DNA from: CALCHA01 sp035548175
GTDB taxonomy: Bacteria; Planctomycetota; Phycisphaerae; WQYP01
Reading direction: 5' to 3'
Assembly: GCA_035548175.1 (NCBI GenBank)
Contig: DASZTO010000044.1
Coordinates: forward strand, 10,160 to 74,159
DNA: 64,000 nucleotides
Part shown: positions 52,891-61,965 of the stretch, piece by piece
Layout of the letters: each line of letters begins with the position of its first letter
Position numbering within the stretch: the stretch's first letter is position 1
The notes under the pieces: model-generated
Told to the model about the DNA's origin: nothing
The model's input: only the letters and a program-made list of their open reading frames with translations
Databases searched by the model: none
Translations under genes and position numbers: made by a program

Positions 52891-54524
52891 GCGCCACCGC
52901 CGCCGAACGCCCGCGCCTGCAGCAGCGCCCCGCGCGTGCCAGCGGCGACGCATCCCAACCCGCTTTCCTCCGCGGCCACTCCCCCTGGCTCATCGCCGCC
53001 ACCGTCACCCTCGCCACCTTCATGGAAGTCCTCGACACCTCCATCGCCAACGTCGCACTCCCCCACATCGCCGGTAACCTCGGCGCCGGACAGGAAGAAT
53101 CCACCTGGGTCCTCACCTCCTACCTCGTCGCCAACGCCATCGTCCTCCCGCTCGCCGGATGGATGTCCCTCCTCATCGGCCGCAAACGCTTCTATATGGC
53201 CTGCGTCGCCCTCTTCACCATCTCCTCCTTCCTCTGCGGACTCGCCCCCAACCTCGCCACCCTCATCTTCTTCCGCGTCCTCCAGGGCGTCGGCGGCGGC
53301 GGGCTCCAGCCCTCCGAGCAGGCCATCCTCGCAGACACCTTCCCCCCCAAAAAACGCGGCATGGCCTTCGCCTTCTACGGCTTCGCCATCGTCGCCGCTC
53401 CCGCCATCGGCCCCACCCTCGGCGGCTGGGTCACCGACAACTACACCTGGCGATGGATCTTCTTCATCAACATCCCCGTCGGCATCGTCTCCCTCATCCT
53501 CACCACCTTCCTCATCCACGACCCCGCACACCTCGAAAAAGAACGCCGCTCACGCATGAAAAAAGGCTTCTCCATGGATTACACCGGCCTCGGCCTCATC
53601 GCCATCGGCCTCGGTCTGCTCCAATACGTCCTCGATAAAGGCAACATCAAAGACTGGTTCGGCTCCCCCACCATCCTCGTCTGCTCCATCATCTCCGCCC
53701 TCGCACTCATCTCCGCCGTCGTCTGGGAGCTCTCCGTCAAGGACCCCATCGTCGAACTCCGTCTCCTCAAAAATCGCAACTTCGCCATCGCCAATATCCT
53801 CATGCTCATCCTCGGCTTCGTCCTCCTGGGCTCCACCGCCCTCATTCCCCTGCTCACCCAGCAGGTCCTCGGTTACACCGCCACCCTCGCCGGACTCGTC
53901 ATCTCCCCGGGCGGCCTCGCCGTCATGGCCCTCATGCCCCTCGTCGGTTTCCTCGAATCTCGCCTCGACGTCCGCGTCATCATCGCCATCGGTCTCGTCA
54001 CCAGCGCCGTCGGCCTCTTCCTCATGACCCACTTCGCCACCGATGTCGATTACCGACATGTCGCCATCGGCCGCGTCGTCCAGGCCTCTGGCATCGCCTT
54101 CCTCTTCATCCCCATCTCCACCCTCAGCTACTCCACCCTCAAAAAAAACCAGAACACCGCCGCCTCCGGACTCATCAACCTCGCACGCAACCTCGGCGGC
54201 TCCGTCGGCATCTCCATCTCCCAGACCCTCGTCTCCCGCCACACCCAGCTCCACCAAACCTACCTCGCCGCACACGTCACCTCCTCCAGCCCCGCCTACC
54301 GCGGCGCCATCGCCAACCTCGCCGCCCTTCTCAACCACCAGGGCGTCGCCGCCGCCGACGCCCTCCACCGCGCCCAGGCCATCCTCTACCAGCAGCTCGG
54401 TCAGCAAGCCACCATGCTCGCCTACATCGACGTCTTCCGCTTCATGGCCTATTCCTTCCTCGCCTCCCTCCCCCTCCTGCTCCTCCTCCAAAAACCCACA
54501 TCCACCCACCCCGCCGCGCACTAA
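52887..54524 (+). CDS. EmrB-type MFS efflux pump (DHA2, 14 TM)
   Basis: 545 residues with 14 hydrophobic segments. DHA2 motifs: FMEVLDTSIANVALPHIAGN in TM1, the motif A-type loop GWMSLLIGRKRFYMACVALF and GPTLGGWVTDNYTWRWIFFI at TM5-6. It is the inner membrane partner of the preceding EmrA-like protein, with a four-base overlap. Drug or bile-type substrates typical of the family; the actual substrate is unknown. An outer membrane TolC-like partner is not in the window. Confidence 0.94.
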   Translation: MSATAAERPRLQQRPARASGDASQPAFLRGHSPWLIAATVTLATFMEVLDTSIANVALPHIAGNLGAGQEESTWVLTSYLVANAIVLPLAGWMSLLIGRKRFYMACVALFTISSFLCGLAPNLATLIFFRVLQGVGGGGLQPSEQAILADTFPPKKRGMAFAFYGFAIVAAPAIGPTLGGWVTDNYTWRWIFFINIPVGIVSLILTTFLIHDPAHLEKERRSRMKKGFSMDYTGLGLIAIGLGLLQYVLDKGNIKDWFGSPTILVCSIISALALISAVVWELSVKDPIVELRLLKNRNFAIANILMLILGFVLLGSTALIPLLTQQVLGYTATLAGLVISPGGLAVMALMPLVGFLESRLDVRVIIAIGLVTSAVGLFLMTHFATDVDYRHVAIGRVVQASGIAFLFIPISTLSYSTLKKNQNTAASGLINLARNLGGSVGISISQTLVSRHTQLHQTYLAAHVTSSSPAYRGAIANLAALLNHQGVAAADALHRAQAILYQQLGQQATMLAYIDVFRFMAYSFLASLPLLLLLQKPTSTHPAAH

Positions 54525-54596
54525 CTCGCCCAGCGCAGATCACGCCATCTCGGCAAACTATTCCCCCGCCGGTCGCCTTATCCGAAACAGCACCGA

Positions 54597-54908
54597 TCAA
54601 TCAATCGAAGCGCGCCCTTCCCCCGGCGGCAACGGCCGCGGCCGCAGCTTCGCGGTGACACCCGCCCCACCATCCCCGCGATCGATGATCCACTGCACCA
54701 CATCCCCGATCGTCCGCCACCCATCGGCCGTCTCGTCGGATATCGACACCTCAAAAGCGTCTTCAACCGCCATCACCAGCTCCACGACATCGACACTGTC
54801 CACCCCCAACTCATCCAATCTCGTGTCGCGCGATAATTCCCCCACATCGCGCCCCAACTGCTCCGCGACAATCTCCAAAACCCGCCGCTCAACCGCCTCC
54901 CGATCCAT
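54597..54908 (-). CDS. Acyl carrier protein-like
   Basis: 103 residues. The phosphopantetheine site is Ser in LDELGVDSVDVVELVMAVED (GVDSVD), in a four-helix ACP fold. A 25-residue Gly/Arg tail (GDGGAGVTAKLRPRPLPPGE) is unusual for a fatty-acid ACP. No fatty-acid genes are next to it, so it may be a specialised ACP. It lies between emrB and hppA on the minus strand. Confidence 0.85.
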   Translation of the reverse strand: MDREAVERRVLEIVAEQLGRDVGELSRDTRLDELGVDSVDVVELVMAVEDAFEVSISDETADGWRTIGDVVQWIIDRGDGGAGVTAKLRPRPLPPGEGRASID

Positions 54909-54996
54909 TCACGCTCAGTCCATCAGTCACTTCTTACAACTTAGGAAAAAAAATGACCGTCCGCCCCCGACCGGCTCGCGCCACAACCCCCAACCC

Positions 54997-55080
54997 ATTC
55001 GTGCCAATTAGTGTCCATTTGTGGACAATTCCCGTCCGTCGTCTTTCGTACTTTTCGCGCCTTTCGTGGCCATTCACGTC
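54997..55080. repeat. Word repeat TTCGTGCCAATTAGTGTCCA family
   Basis: Words ATTCGTGCCAATTAGTGTCC, ATTTGTGGACAATT, TTTCGTACTTTTCGCGCC and TTTCGTGGCCATTCACG follow each other between the ACP gene and hppA. Same CGTG/CACGAA words as at 16441-16471. Confidence 0.6.
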
Positions 55081-55089
55081 GTCGCCCAT

Positions 55090-57864
55090 TTACGCCTTAT
55101 GCATCACCGGCTGCGGATCCGGCTCCGGCTCCGCTCCCGTCAACTCGTCGTCGATCGCCTTCATGTCCTCCGTCTCCGTCTTGCTCCGCCACACCGCCCA
55201 CAGCAACGCCACCAGGCATACCGCCACCACCACCCACCTCACCCCCATCGCCGGCACATGCTGCGCCAACTGCTTGAAATACGGCAGATCGTTCATCACC
55301 CCGCGCTCGATCAACGGCCGATCGAACGGCATCACCAGCGGCACGCACAGCAACGCCACCATGTTCATCACCTTGATTAGCGGATTGAGCGCCGGACCCG
55401 CCGTGTCCTTCAGCGGATCGCCCACCGTGTCCCCCGTCACCGACGCCTTGTGCCGCTCCGACCCCTTCCCCAGGTTCCTCGCCGGATCCCGCGGCTCATC
55501 CTCCACCAGCTTCTTCGCGTTGTCCCACGCACCCCCCGCATTCGCCATGAACACCGCCAGGAGCTGCCCGCTCACGATCGACCCCGCCAGGAACCCCGCC
55601 AGCGCCAGCGTCCCAAACGCAAACCCCACCAGCATCGGCGTCAAGATCGCCAGCAGCCCCGGCCCAATCAGTTCCCGCTGCGCCGTCTGCGTGCAAATCC
55701 CCACCACCCTTCCATAATCCGGCCGCTTCGTCCCCTTCCAGATCTCCGGATCACGGAATTGCACCCGGCATTCTTTCACAATCAAAAACGCCGCACGCCC
55801 CACCGCACGAATCGTCATCGACGAAAACAGCAGCGGCGCCGCCCCGCCCAGCAGCAATCCAATAAACAACCGCGGCTCCGCCAGACTCAAAAATCCCGCC
55901 ACCGTCCGATACACCCCCTCATTGATCTGCCCGTGCTCCCGCCCCGTCGCCATCACCGTGATGAAGCTCGCAAACAGCGACACCGCCGCGATCACCGCCG
56001 ACCCGATCGCTATCCCCTTCGTCACCGCCTTCGTCGTGTTCCCCACCGCGTCCAGGTCCGCCAGAATCTGCCGCGCCCGCTTGTTCGATCCCGGCTCCTT
56101 CGCGTCCATCGCCGCCGGGTCATACCCCATCTCCCCGATCCCGTTCGCGTTGTCCGCGATCGGCCCGAACACATCCATCGATATCGTGTTCCCCGTCAGC
56201 GTCAGCATCCCGATCCCCGTCATCGCCACCCCATACGCCGCGAATATCGGCGACGCCCCCGTGAACAGCAGGATCGACGAAAAAATCGCCCCCGCAATGA
56301 TGATCACCGCCCACACGCTGCTCTCATACCCCACCGCCAGCCCCTGAATGATGTTCGTCGCATGCCCCGTCCCGCACGCCTTCACCAGCCCCTTCACCGG
56401 CGCATACTCCGTGCTCGTGAAATACTCCGTGCACCAGTTCAACACCAGCGCCAGAATGATCCCCACGAAACACGCCCACGCCGGCCTCATGTCCAGCCCC
56501 GTCTGATTCAGCGTCACCCACCAGTTCGTCGGATGATCCCCCGCCGCCCCCGCCACCGAACTCCCCGCCCCGCCCGTGCCCCCAAACCGCAGGTACAAAA
56601 ACCCCGTCACCAGAAATCCCACGGTGCTCAGCACCGCCCCCAGCCGAAACCCGAAGTTCAAACTCCCCATCGCCTCCTTCACGCCCCCCTTGTTCGCCGC
56701 CCGCACGCTGAACGTCGAAATCATGTCCGACACGCACCCGATCCCGCGCACCAGCAGCGGAAATATCACCCCCTTATGCCCGAACGACGCCCCTCCCAGG
56801 ATCATCGCCGCCACCATCGTCACTTCGTATGACTCAAAAATATCCGCCGCCATCCCCGCGCAATCGCCGACGTTGTCCCCCACGTTGTCCGCGATCGTCG
56901 CCGCGTTCCGCGGATCATCCTCCGGAATGTCCTTCTCAATCTTGCCCACCAGGTCCGCCCCCACGTCCGCCGCCTTCGTATAGATGCCCCCGCCCACCCG
57001 CATGAACAGCGCCAGCAGCGTCCCGCCAAACCCGAACCCCAGCAATGCCTCCGGCGCCCGCTCCCCGAAATACATGAAAATCAGCGTCCCCCCCAGCAAC
57101 CCCAGTCCATCCGTCAGCATCCCCGTCACCGTCCCCGACCGATACCCCAGTTGCAGCGCCCCGCCGAACCCCCGCGGCGCCGCCGCCGCCACCGCCAGGT
57201 TCCCGCGCGTCGCCATCGACATCCCCGCCGTCCCCACCGTCAGCGAAAATATCGACCCCATCAAAAACGCGAACCCGCGCCCGAACGCTATGTGATACAG
57301 CGCCGTCAGATTCTCGCCCCCCGTCGCCCCGCTCCACGGATACGCCGCCGCCATCAGCACGATCGTAATGATCACGATCAGCGGCAACAGCGTGTTCCGC
57401 TGCCTCCGCAAATACGCCTTCGCACCATCCTTGATCGCCGCCGCCACCTCCTGCATCTTCGCGGTCCCCTTGTCCGCACGGTTGATCTGCCCCACCAGAA
57501 ACAGCGCGTACAGCAACCCCAATATCGATATCCCCAGCACCACGAACAGCGCCACCTTCTCCCCGCCCGAAAACGATGCATCCGTCAAAAAGCCAAACGG
57601 CTGAAATCCCGGCGCCGCCCCACCAGCTCCCGCCGTCCCACTCTCCACCACCGTCCCCGCACCCACCGACCGCCCCGCCGCCGCCGCACCCATCGCACGC
57701 TGCATCCACGGCAACCCCAAATACGCCCCCACAAACGCCACGCTCAGCATCAATAACCGCGGCTGGCCCAGCACCCGCCGCCATAACCCCAGCCACCCGC
57801 CGCCCGCCCCTCGCGCAACCCCAGACTCCCGAGTACGTACCACCGGCGCTTTACCTTTGGTCAT
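55090..57864 (-). CDS. hppA: Membrane-bound proton-pumping pyrophosphatase
   Basis: Couples pyrophosphate hydrolysis to proton export. 924 residues, about 16 membrane segments; GGAGGA lies four bases before ATG 57864. The substrate site is DVGADLVGKIEKDIPEDDPR followed by NAATIADNVGDNVGDCAGMA, and the C-terminal GDTVGDPLKDTAGPALNPLI is also conserved. At the K+-dependence position the motif is GNTTKAVTKG; Lys there marks the K+-independent type. The N-terminus has a Gly/Ala-rich extension. With the PPi-type phosphofructokinase it fits a pyrophosphate-based economy. Confidence 0.96.
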   Translation of the reverse strand: MTKGKAPVVRTRESGVARGAGGGWLGLWRRVLGQPRLLMLSVAFVGAYLGLPWMQRAMGAAAAGRSVGAGTVVESGTAGAGGAAPGFQPFGFLTDASFSGGEKVALFVVLGISILGLLYALFLVGQINRADKGTAKMQEVAAAIKDGAKAYLRRQRNTLLPLIVIITIVLMAAAYPWSGATGGENLTALYHIAFGRGFAFLMGSIFSLTVGTAGMSMATRGNLAVAAAAPRGFGGALQLGYRSGTVTGMLTDGLGLLGGTLIFMYFGERAPEALLGFGFGGTLLALFMRVGGGIYTKAADVGADLVGKIEKDIPEDDPRNAATIADNVGDNVGDCAGMAADIFESYEVTMVAAMILGGASFGHKGVIFPLLVRGIGCVSDMISTFSVRAANKGGVKEAMGSLNFGFRLGAVLSTVGFLVTGFLYLRFGGTGGAGSSVAGAAGDHPTNWWVTLNQTGLDMRPAWACFVGIILALVLNWCTEYFTSTEYAPVKGLVKACGTGHATNIIQGLAVGYESSVWAVIIIAGAIFSSILLFTGASPIFAAYGVAMTGIGMLTLTGNTISMDVFGPIADNANGIGEMGYDPAAMDAKEPGSNKRARQILADLDAVGNTTKAVTKGIAIGSAVIAAVSLFASFITVMATGREHGQINEGVYRTVAGFLSLAEPRLFIGLLLGGAAPLLFSSMTIRAVGRAAFLIVKECRVQFRDPEIWKGTKRPDYGRVVGICTQTAQRELIGPGLLAILTPMLVGFAFGTLALAGFLAGSIVSGQLLAVFMANAGGAWDNAKKLVEDEPRDPARNLGKGSERHKASVTGDTVGDPLKDTAGPALNPLIKVMNMVALLCVPLVMPFDRPLIERGVMNDLPYFKQLAQHVPAMGVRWVVVAVCLVALLWAVWRSKTETEDMKAIDDELTGAEPEPDPQPVMHKA

Positions 57865-58229
57865 ACGCTCCTCCAAATACGCAGCACCCGCTGCTCTCTG
57901 GCTCTTCTTTTCTTCCTCGCTCGGGCAGACATGACACCTCGCATCGAGATAACGCCCGGCTTCGTGCGGGTAACATGGCCCGCCCCCTCCTTCTTGTCAA
58001 CACCCTTTTCCACCCCCAGTTCCCCCCTTACGCGCCCGAAGTTCCGTGCGCGCCCGGAGTTCACGCTTCAGCGTGCCTCCCCTCCTTCTCCCCGCCCCAC
58101 GCCTCCCACCCCTCAAACTCACTGGCCCCAACTTTGCACTACCCCCCCTCCATGATCCCTCTCCGGATCGGCGCCGCGGCTCGCTGCCGCACCCCGCCCC
58201 TCCGGCACTGTTCACCTGAGGAGCCCCAC
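57865..58229. other. 0.37-kb gap between divergent genes
   Basis: Holds the hppA promoter region and the sigma-54-like site for the secreted Asn-rich protein. No gene seen. Confidence 0.5.
58123..58137 (+). promoter_or_regulatory. Sigma-54-like promoter TGGCCCCAACTTTGC
   Basis: -24 TGGCCC and -12 TTGC with exact 15-base overall length, 93 bases before the ATG at 58230. Same arrangement as at 41348-41362. Confidence 0.4.
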
Positions 58230-59258
58230 ATGTCTCGTCACCTGCTCGCCTCACTGCTCTCCGCCGCTGTCCTCGCTTCCACTGCCTCCGCCTTCGCTCA
58301 AAACAACGCCCCCGCCAACCCCTCCCCCATGACCACCGGCTCATCCTCCAACACCAGCTCCCCCAACTCCTCCTCCAACAACAACGCTACCCCCGCCCCC
58401 ATCCCCGGCGGCAACATCAATAGCGCACCCGCCAAAGACGCCAACTCCGCCGGCATCGTCGTCAAAATGAACGGCGTCACCTCCGCCAACGGCCAAACCC
58501 AAATCGAAGGCCGACTCGTCGACGTCGACTCCCTCGCCAATGGCGACATCCTGCCCCCCACCGGTCCCGAAGCCACCGGCACCGGAGGTTCCGCCGCCGC
58601 CGCCGGCCTCGCTCCCAACAACCTCCAGCACAACACAGGCACCGGCGCTATCAATGGAAAAGGTGCCGGCATGTCCGGCTCCACAGGCACGCTCGTGCCC
58701 CTCCACCCCGACGACACCAACGCCAACAACGGCACCTCCGTCGGCGTCGCCCCAGGCAACACCAACTCCTCCTTCGGCACCTACAACCACCCCGGCGCTA
58801 CCGCCGGCGTCGGCACCTCCGCGCTCCAGTCCGGCGTCGTCGGGCAGGGTATCTCCCCCAATAAACCCATCGCCGTCCGACAAGGCATGACTCCCGCCGA
58901 TGACGCCACCGGCACAGGCACCGCCTCCGTCGCCGCCGGCGGTTCCGGTCAACCCAACACCCTCGCCCCCGGAAACACCCACAACGCCCCCCACGTCGCC
59001 ACCGACGCCTCCATCCGACAGCACCTCGCCAACGGCGTCCGCGCAGCCATCCTCGCCAACGGCCACGCCTACACCCTCGACTGCGACCCCAAACAACTCG
59101 CCCAATACGCCGGCCAAACCGTCCGCGCCTCCGGTACCCTCGCCGCCAATAACACCCTCTCCCCCACCTCCCTCGAAACCCAATCCACCACCGGCTCCTT
59201 CCAACCCATCTCCCTCGCCCCCGCCAAATCCCCCAACAAAACCGCCTCCGAACGCTAA
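58230..59258 (+). CDS. Secreted Asn/Gly/Ser-rich protein
   Basis: 342 residues; TGAGGAG lies seven bases before ATG 58230. A signal peptide (HLLASLLSAAVLASTASAFA) is followed by low-complexity Asn/Gly/Ser/Thr/Pro sequence with short hydrophobic strands. The C-terminal 70 residues are better folded: GHAYTLDCDPKQLAQYAGQT then VRASGTLAANNTLSPTSLE, an OB-like beta unit. It resembles the lipoprotein at 41399 in composition but has no lipobox. Probably an exported matrix-like protein. No family known to me. Confidence 0.6.
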   Translation: MSRHLLASLLSAAVLASTASAFAQNNAPANPSPMTTGSSSNTSSPNSSSNNNATPAPIPGGNINSAPAKDANSAGIVVKMNGVTSANGQTQIEGRLVDVDSLANGDILPPTGPEATGTGGSAAAAGLAPNNLQHNTGTGAINGKGAGMSGSTGTLVPLHPDDTNANNGTSVGVAPGNTNSSFGTYNHPGATAGVGTSALQSGVVGQGISPNKPIAVRQGMTPADDATGTGTASVAAGGSGQPNTLAPGNTHNAPHVATDASIRQHLANGVRAAILANGHAYTLDCDPKQLAQYAGQTVRASGTLAANNTLSPTSLETQSTTGSFQPISLAPAKSPNKTASER

Positions 59259-59308
59259 CCCCCCCCACACCCCCAGCACGCCCCCTCCCACACGCCCCCG
59301 ACGTCGCA

Positions 59309-59611
59309 TCAATGATGCGCCACATGCTTCTCCATAGTGGCCAGCAACGTGTTGATGCCGTGAAACACCGTATCCGACGGGCCGCCAAATCCCTGAAGCG
59401 CTTGGTGGATCTCCAGCGCATCCTGCAACATGATGTTCGACGCCGTCTTCATCGTCGTAATCAGCTTCTTCAGCTTCTCCACATCCGCCGGCGTCGGCAC
59501 ATGGTTTTCCTTCACAAACTTCTGATAGAACTTCGCCTCCTCATCCTGAAAAAACTTCCGCGCCGATTTCACCGTCTTGATGTACGTCACCACGCTTGGA
59601 TCCTGCGCCAT
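59309..59611 (-). CDS. Helical hypothetical protein
   Basis: 100 residues from ATG 59611 (GGGAGA eight bases upstream). MAQDPSVVTYIKTVKSARKF then Lys/Glu-rich helices (ADVEKLKKLITTMKTASNIM) and a C-terminal His pair (EKHVAHH). Looks like an all-helical, possibly dimeric protein. I do not recognise it. The gene before the island on the minus strand. Confidence 0.6.
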   Translation of the reverse strand: MAQDPSVVTYIKTVKSARKFFQDEEAKFYQKFVKENHVPTPADVEKLKKLITTMKTASNIMLQDALEIHQALQGFGGPSDTVFHGINTLLATMEKHVAHH

Positions 59612-59759
59612 CGAAAACTCTCCCGAAAAAAAGTGATCTCGCCCCAAATTCTTATCCCCCCTCCCCTTCTTCGTCAACTCATCCATTCCCGCGGCAACGC
59701 CCCCGCGTGTAGTTCTCGATCCGGGTAAAACCTCCGAGACGCGACCGTGAGGGAGCGTT

Positions 59760-59781
59760 GGGGGGGGGGGGGGGAGGGGGG
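59760..59781 (+). repeat. Homopolymer G15-A-G6
   Basis: A run of 15 G, one A, then 6 G. It is prone to slippage and may act as a length-variable regulatory or coding switch. Confidence 0.85.
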
Positions 59782-60106
59782 ACCGCCGCCATGGTGGAGT
59801 GTTACCCGGAATATGAACTACACCCACGCCCCCCCACCCTCTCCATACGCCCCAGGAGTGCCACCACTTTTTTTCGTGGGTGCGCAAACAACCCGTATCT
59901 ATTCCATACTCGTCGATTTGCCCCGTTGCCATCCGTATGCTCCCAATTGGGAAGCACCCCAACCCGCGAGTTCTCACCCCCCCCATCGACCATCCCTCCG
60001 TACGCCATATAGCCCCGGCTTCCCCGGGTTACTGCTCCCGCTCGAAAAATCGCTCGCTCCCTGCCTCCGCCCCCGCCAACGCTTGCGTCCGTCGCGACCC
60101 GCTCGC

Positions 60107-60160
60107 CCACCTTCCCCTACCGCTCGCCCATCACCCGCGCCTTCTCCCGAATCTTCGCCG
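60107..60160 (-). pseudogene. Relic of the 3' end of an HNH endonuclease gene
   Basis: On the minus strand about 17 codons encode GAEAAKIREKARVMGER then stop TAG. They match the last residues of the HNH gene at 61966 (LAEKIRKKAQAMRER then stop). No further upstream coding follows, so it looks like a remnant. Confidence 0.5.
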
Positions 60161-60188
60161 CCTCCGCCCCACCTTTGCTTCCAAATCA

Positions 60189-60221
60189 GGAGCAAACTAA
60201 ACTGCTCCCAAAATCGGAGCA
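60189..60221. promoter_or_regulatory. Operator upstream of the truncated methyltransferase
   Basis: GGAGCA-N8-TGCTCC followed by CAAAATCGGAGCA. The part TGCTCCCAAAATCGG (60203-60217) is identical to 62847-62861 in front of the XRE gene. Likely binding site of the XRE regulator. Confidence 0.6.
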
Positions 60222-60281
60222 ACGCCGTTCACGCTCCGCCAAAACCCCCGGCACGGATGCCGACTACCACGGACCCGCCCC

Positions 60282-60653
60282 ATGACCCTCGCCCCGCCCC
60301 CGCCCTCCCGCAAATCCAAATCCAAAAAATCCCGCACCTCCCTCCCCCTCACCGCCTGCGAATTCTTCGCCGGCATCGGCCTCGTCCGCCTCGCCCTCGA
60401 AAAACAAAACTGGAAAGTCCTCTGGGCCAACGACATCGACGAAGACAAAGCCGAAATGTACCGCCTCAACTTCGGCGACAAAGACCTCGTCGTCGGCGAC
60501 ATCCACAACCTCGACCCCGCCTCCATCCCCGACGCCACCCTCTACACCGCCTCCTTCCCCTGCCAGGACCTCTCCATCGCCGGCGCCATGGCCGGCCTCA
60601 ACGGCAAAGAATCCTCCGCCTTCTGGGGCCTCATCGACATCCGTTGCGAATAG
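60282..60653 (+). pseudogene. dcm: Truncated DNA (cytosine-5) methyltransferase
   Basis: 123 residues. Motif I is CEFFAGIGLVRLALEKQNWK (residues 26-45) and motif IV is ASFPCQDLSIAGAMAGLNGK with catalytic Cys 94. It ends after AFWGLIDIRCE, so motifs V-X and the target-recognition domain are missing; the next bases do not continue them in any frame. A normal enzyme has over 300 residues. It may be inactive, or the protein could be a regulator. The operator in front of it and the vsr gene at the island's other end fit a former Dcm/Vsr locus. Confidence 0.85.
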
Positions 60654-60785
60654 AAGGTATTGTCGCGAACCCTGCCGCCACCCGTCCCTCACCTTAACAT
60701 CGCACACGCTATTATAGTTTTATGGGGAAAAGTATAATAGGCCGACTCACTGTGTCACTCACCTATAACAAGAACGGCTGGACTA

Positions 60786-61958
60786 ATGCAACCATCTCAA
60801 TTTGCGGCAGATATGCCTGGCGAACTGGTCCGAAATTTGGACGGCCACTACGCCTTCATTCCTGGGCCGCTTCCTCCAAAACTCCTGTGGGACGAGCCGA
60901 CGGTAAACGCCCTTTCGGCAGCAGACCACGCCCTCGGACGCCTCGCTGGCGTCGCCACCGGTGATTTTGGAGGTATCAACCCTGATCTCCTGATCCGGCC
61001 CTTCAGCCAGCGAGAGGCTGTGCTCTCCAGCAGGATCGAAGGTACGCGCGCCAACATTTCTGACCTCGTTCTGTTCGAAGAATCCGATGAAACTGAAAAA
61101 AGTGCGCCGGATGTTCGCGAAGTGCACAACTACCTCCGAACCCTCGAATTTGGGCTCGATAGTCTGCGCCACCGAGCATTGTCCCTCTCCCTCCTTCGCG
61201 AAATGCACCGGCTGCTCATGCAAACCGTTCGTGGTGGCGATTCAACTCCTGGCGCGTTCCGTACCATCCAAGTTTTCCTCGGCAAATCTCAGCACATCGA
61301 TGACGCCCGATATGTGCCCCCGCCGCCTCTCGAAGTTCCTTCCGCCATGCAATCGCTCGAACAATTCATCCAATCGCCTCCTCCCATCCCGCCGCTCGTG
61401 CGTCTCGCCCTGCTTCATTACCAGTTCGAAGCCATTCATCCCTTCCAGGACGGAAATGGTCGCATCGGCCGCCTGCTCATGACGCTCCTGCTTTGCCGTG
61501 AGAAACTACTCCCCCTCCCAATGCTCTACCTTAGCGCCTATTTCGAAAAGCACCGGCAATCCTACTACGATAAACTTCTCGCCATCAGCCTCCGCGGTGC
61601 CTGGAACGACTGGATCGTCTTTTTCCTCCAAGGTGTCGCAACCGAATCCACCGACGCCGTCAGTCGCGCAGCTCACTTGATGCAGATTCGCGCCAAATAC
61701 TATTCGCGCGTGCAATCCGCAAGATCCTCGGCCCTCCTCCCCAAACTCATCGATCAACTCTTCCTCAACCCCGCCATCACGACAAAACGCGCCGGCCAGG
61801 CCCTGCGCATTACCCCGGCCTCAGCCCAAAGCCTCATTGACAAACTCATCAAGGCGAAGATCCTTCGCGAAGTCACCGGCCGAAAGCGTAACCGCATCTA
61901 CGTCGCCCACGGCATTGTCCACGCCATGGACGACCCGTTGCCCCCCGAACATCCATAA
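60786..61958 (+). CDS. Fic-family protein AMPylase (class II)
   Basis: 390 residues. The FIC motif HPFQDGNGRIGR begins at residue 218, and the inhibitory helix motif SSRIEGT (Ser81-Glu85-Gly86) precedes it, as in class II enzymes that auto-inhibit. The C-terminal 80 residues (NPAITTKRAGQALRITPASA, QSLIDKLIKAKILREVTGRK) form a winged helix. Fic proteins add AMP to target proteins and often act as toxins. It lies inside the restriction-like island; no separate antitoxin is present, consistent with built-in inhibition. Confidence 0.93.
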   Translation: MQPSQFAADMPGELVRNLDGHYAFIPGPLPPKLLWDEPTVNALSAADHALGRLAGVATGDFGGINPDLLIRPFSQREAVLSSRIEGTRANISDLVLFEESDETEKSAPDVREVHNYLRTLEFGLDSLRHRALSLSLLREMHRLLMQTVRGGDSTPGAFRTIQVFLGKSQHIDDARYVPPPPLEVPSAMQSLEQFIQSPPPIPPLVRLALLHYQFEAIHPFQDGNGRIGRLLMTLLLCREKLLPLPMLYLSAYFEKHRQSYYDKLLAISLRGAWNDWIVFFLQGVATESTDAVSRAAHLMQIRAKYYSRVQSARSSALLPKLIDQLFLNPAITTKRAGQALRITPASAQSLIDKLIKAKILREVTGRKRNRIYVAHGIVHAMDDPLPPEHP

Positions 61959-61965
61959 CCCGACA

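Larger units (their letters stand above)
59612..60281. other. 0.67-kb gap with poly-G tract and operator
   Basis: Contains the G15 run (59760-59774), a relic of an HNH gene tail (60107-60160) and the inverted-repeat operator (60189-60221). No complete gene seen. Confidence 0.55.
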
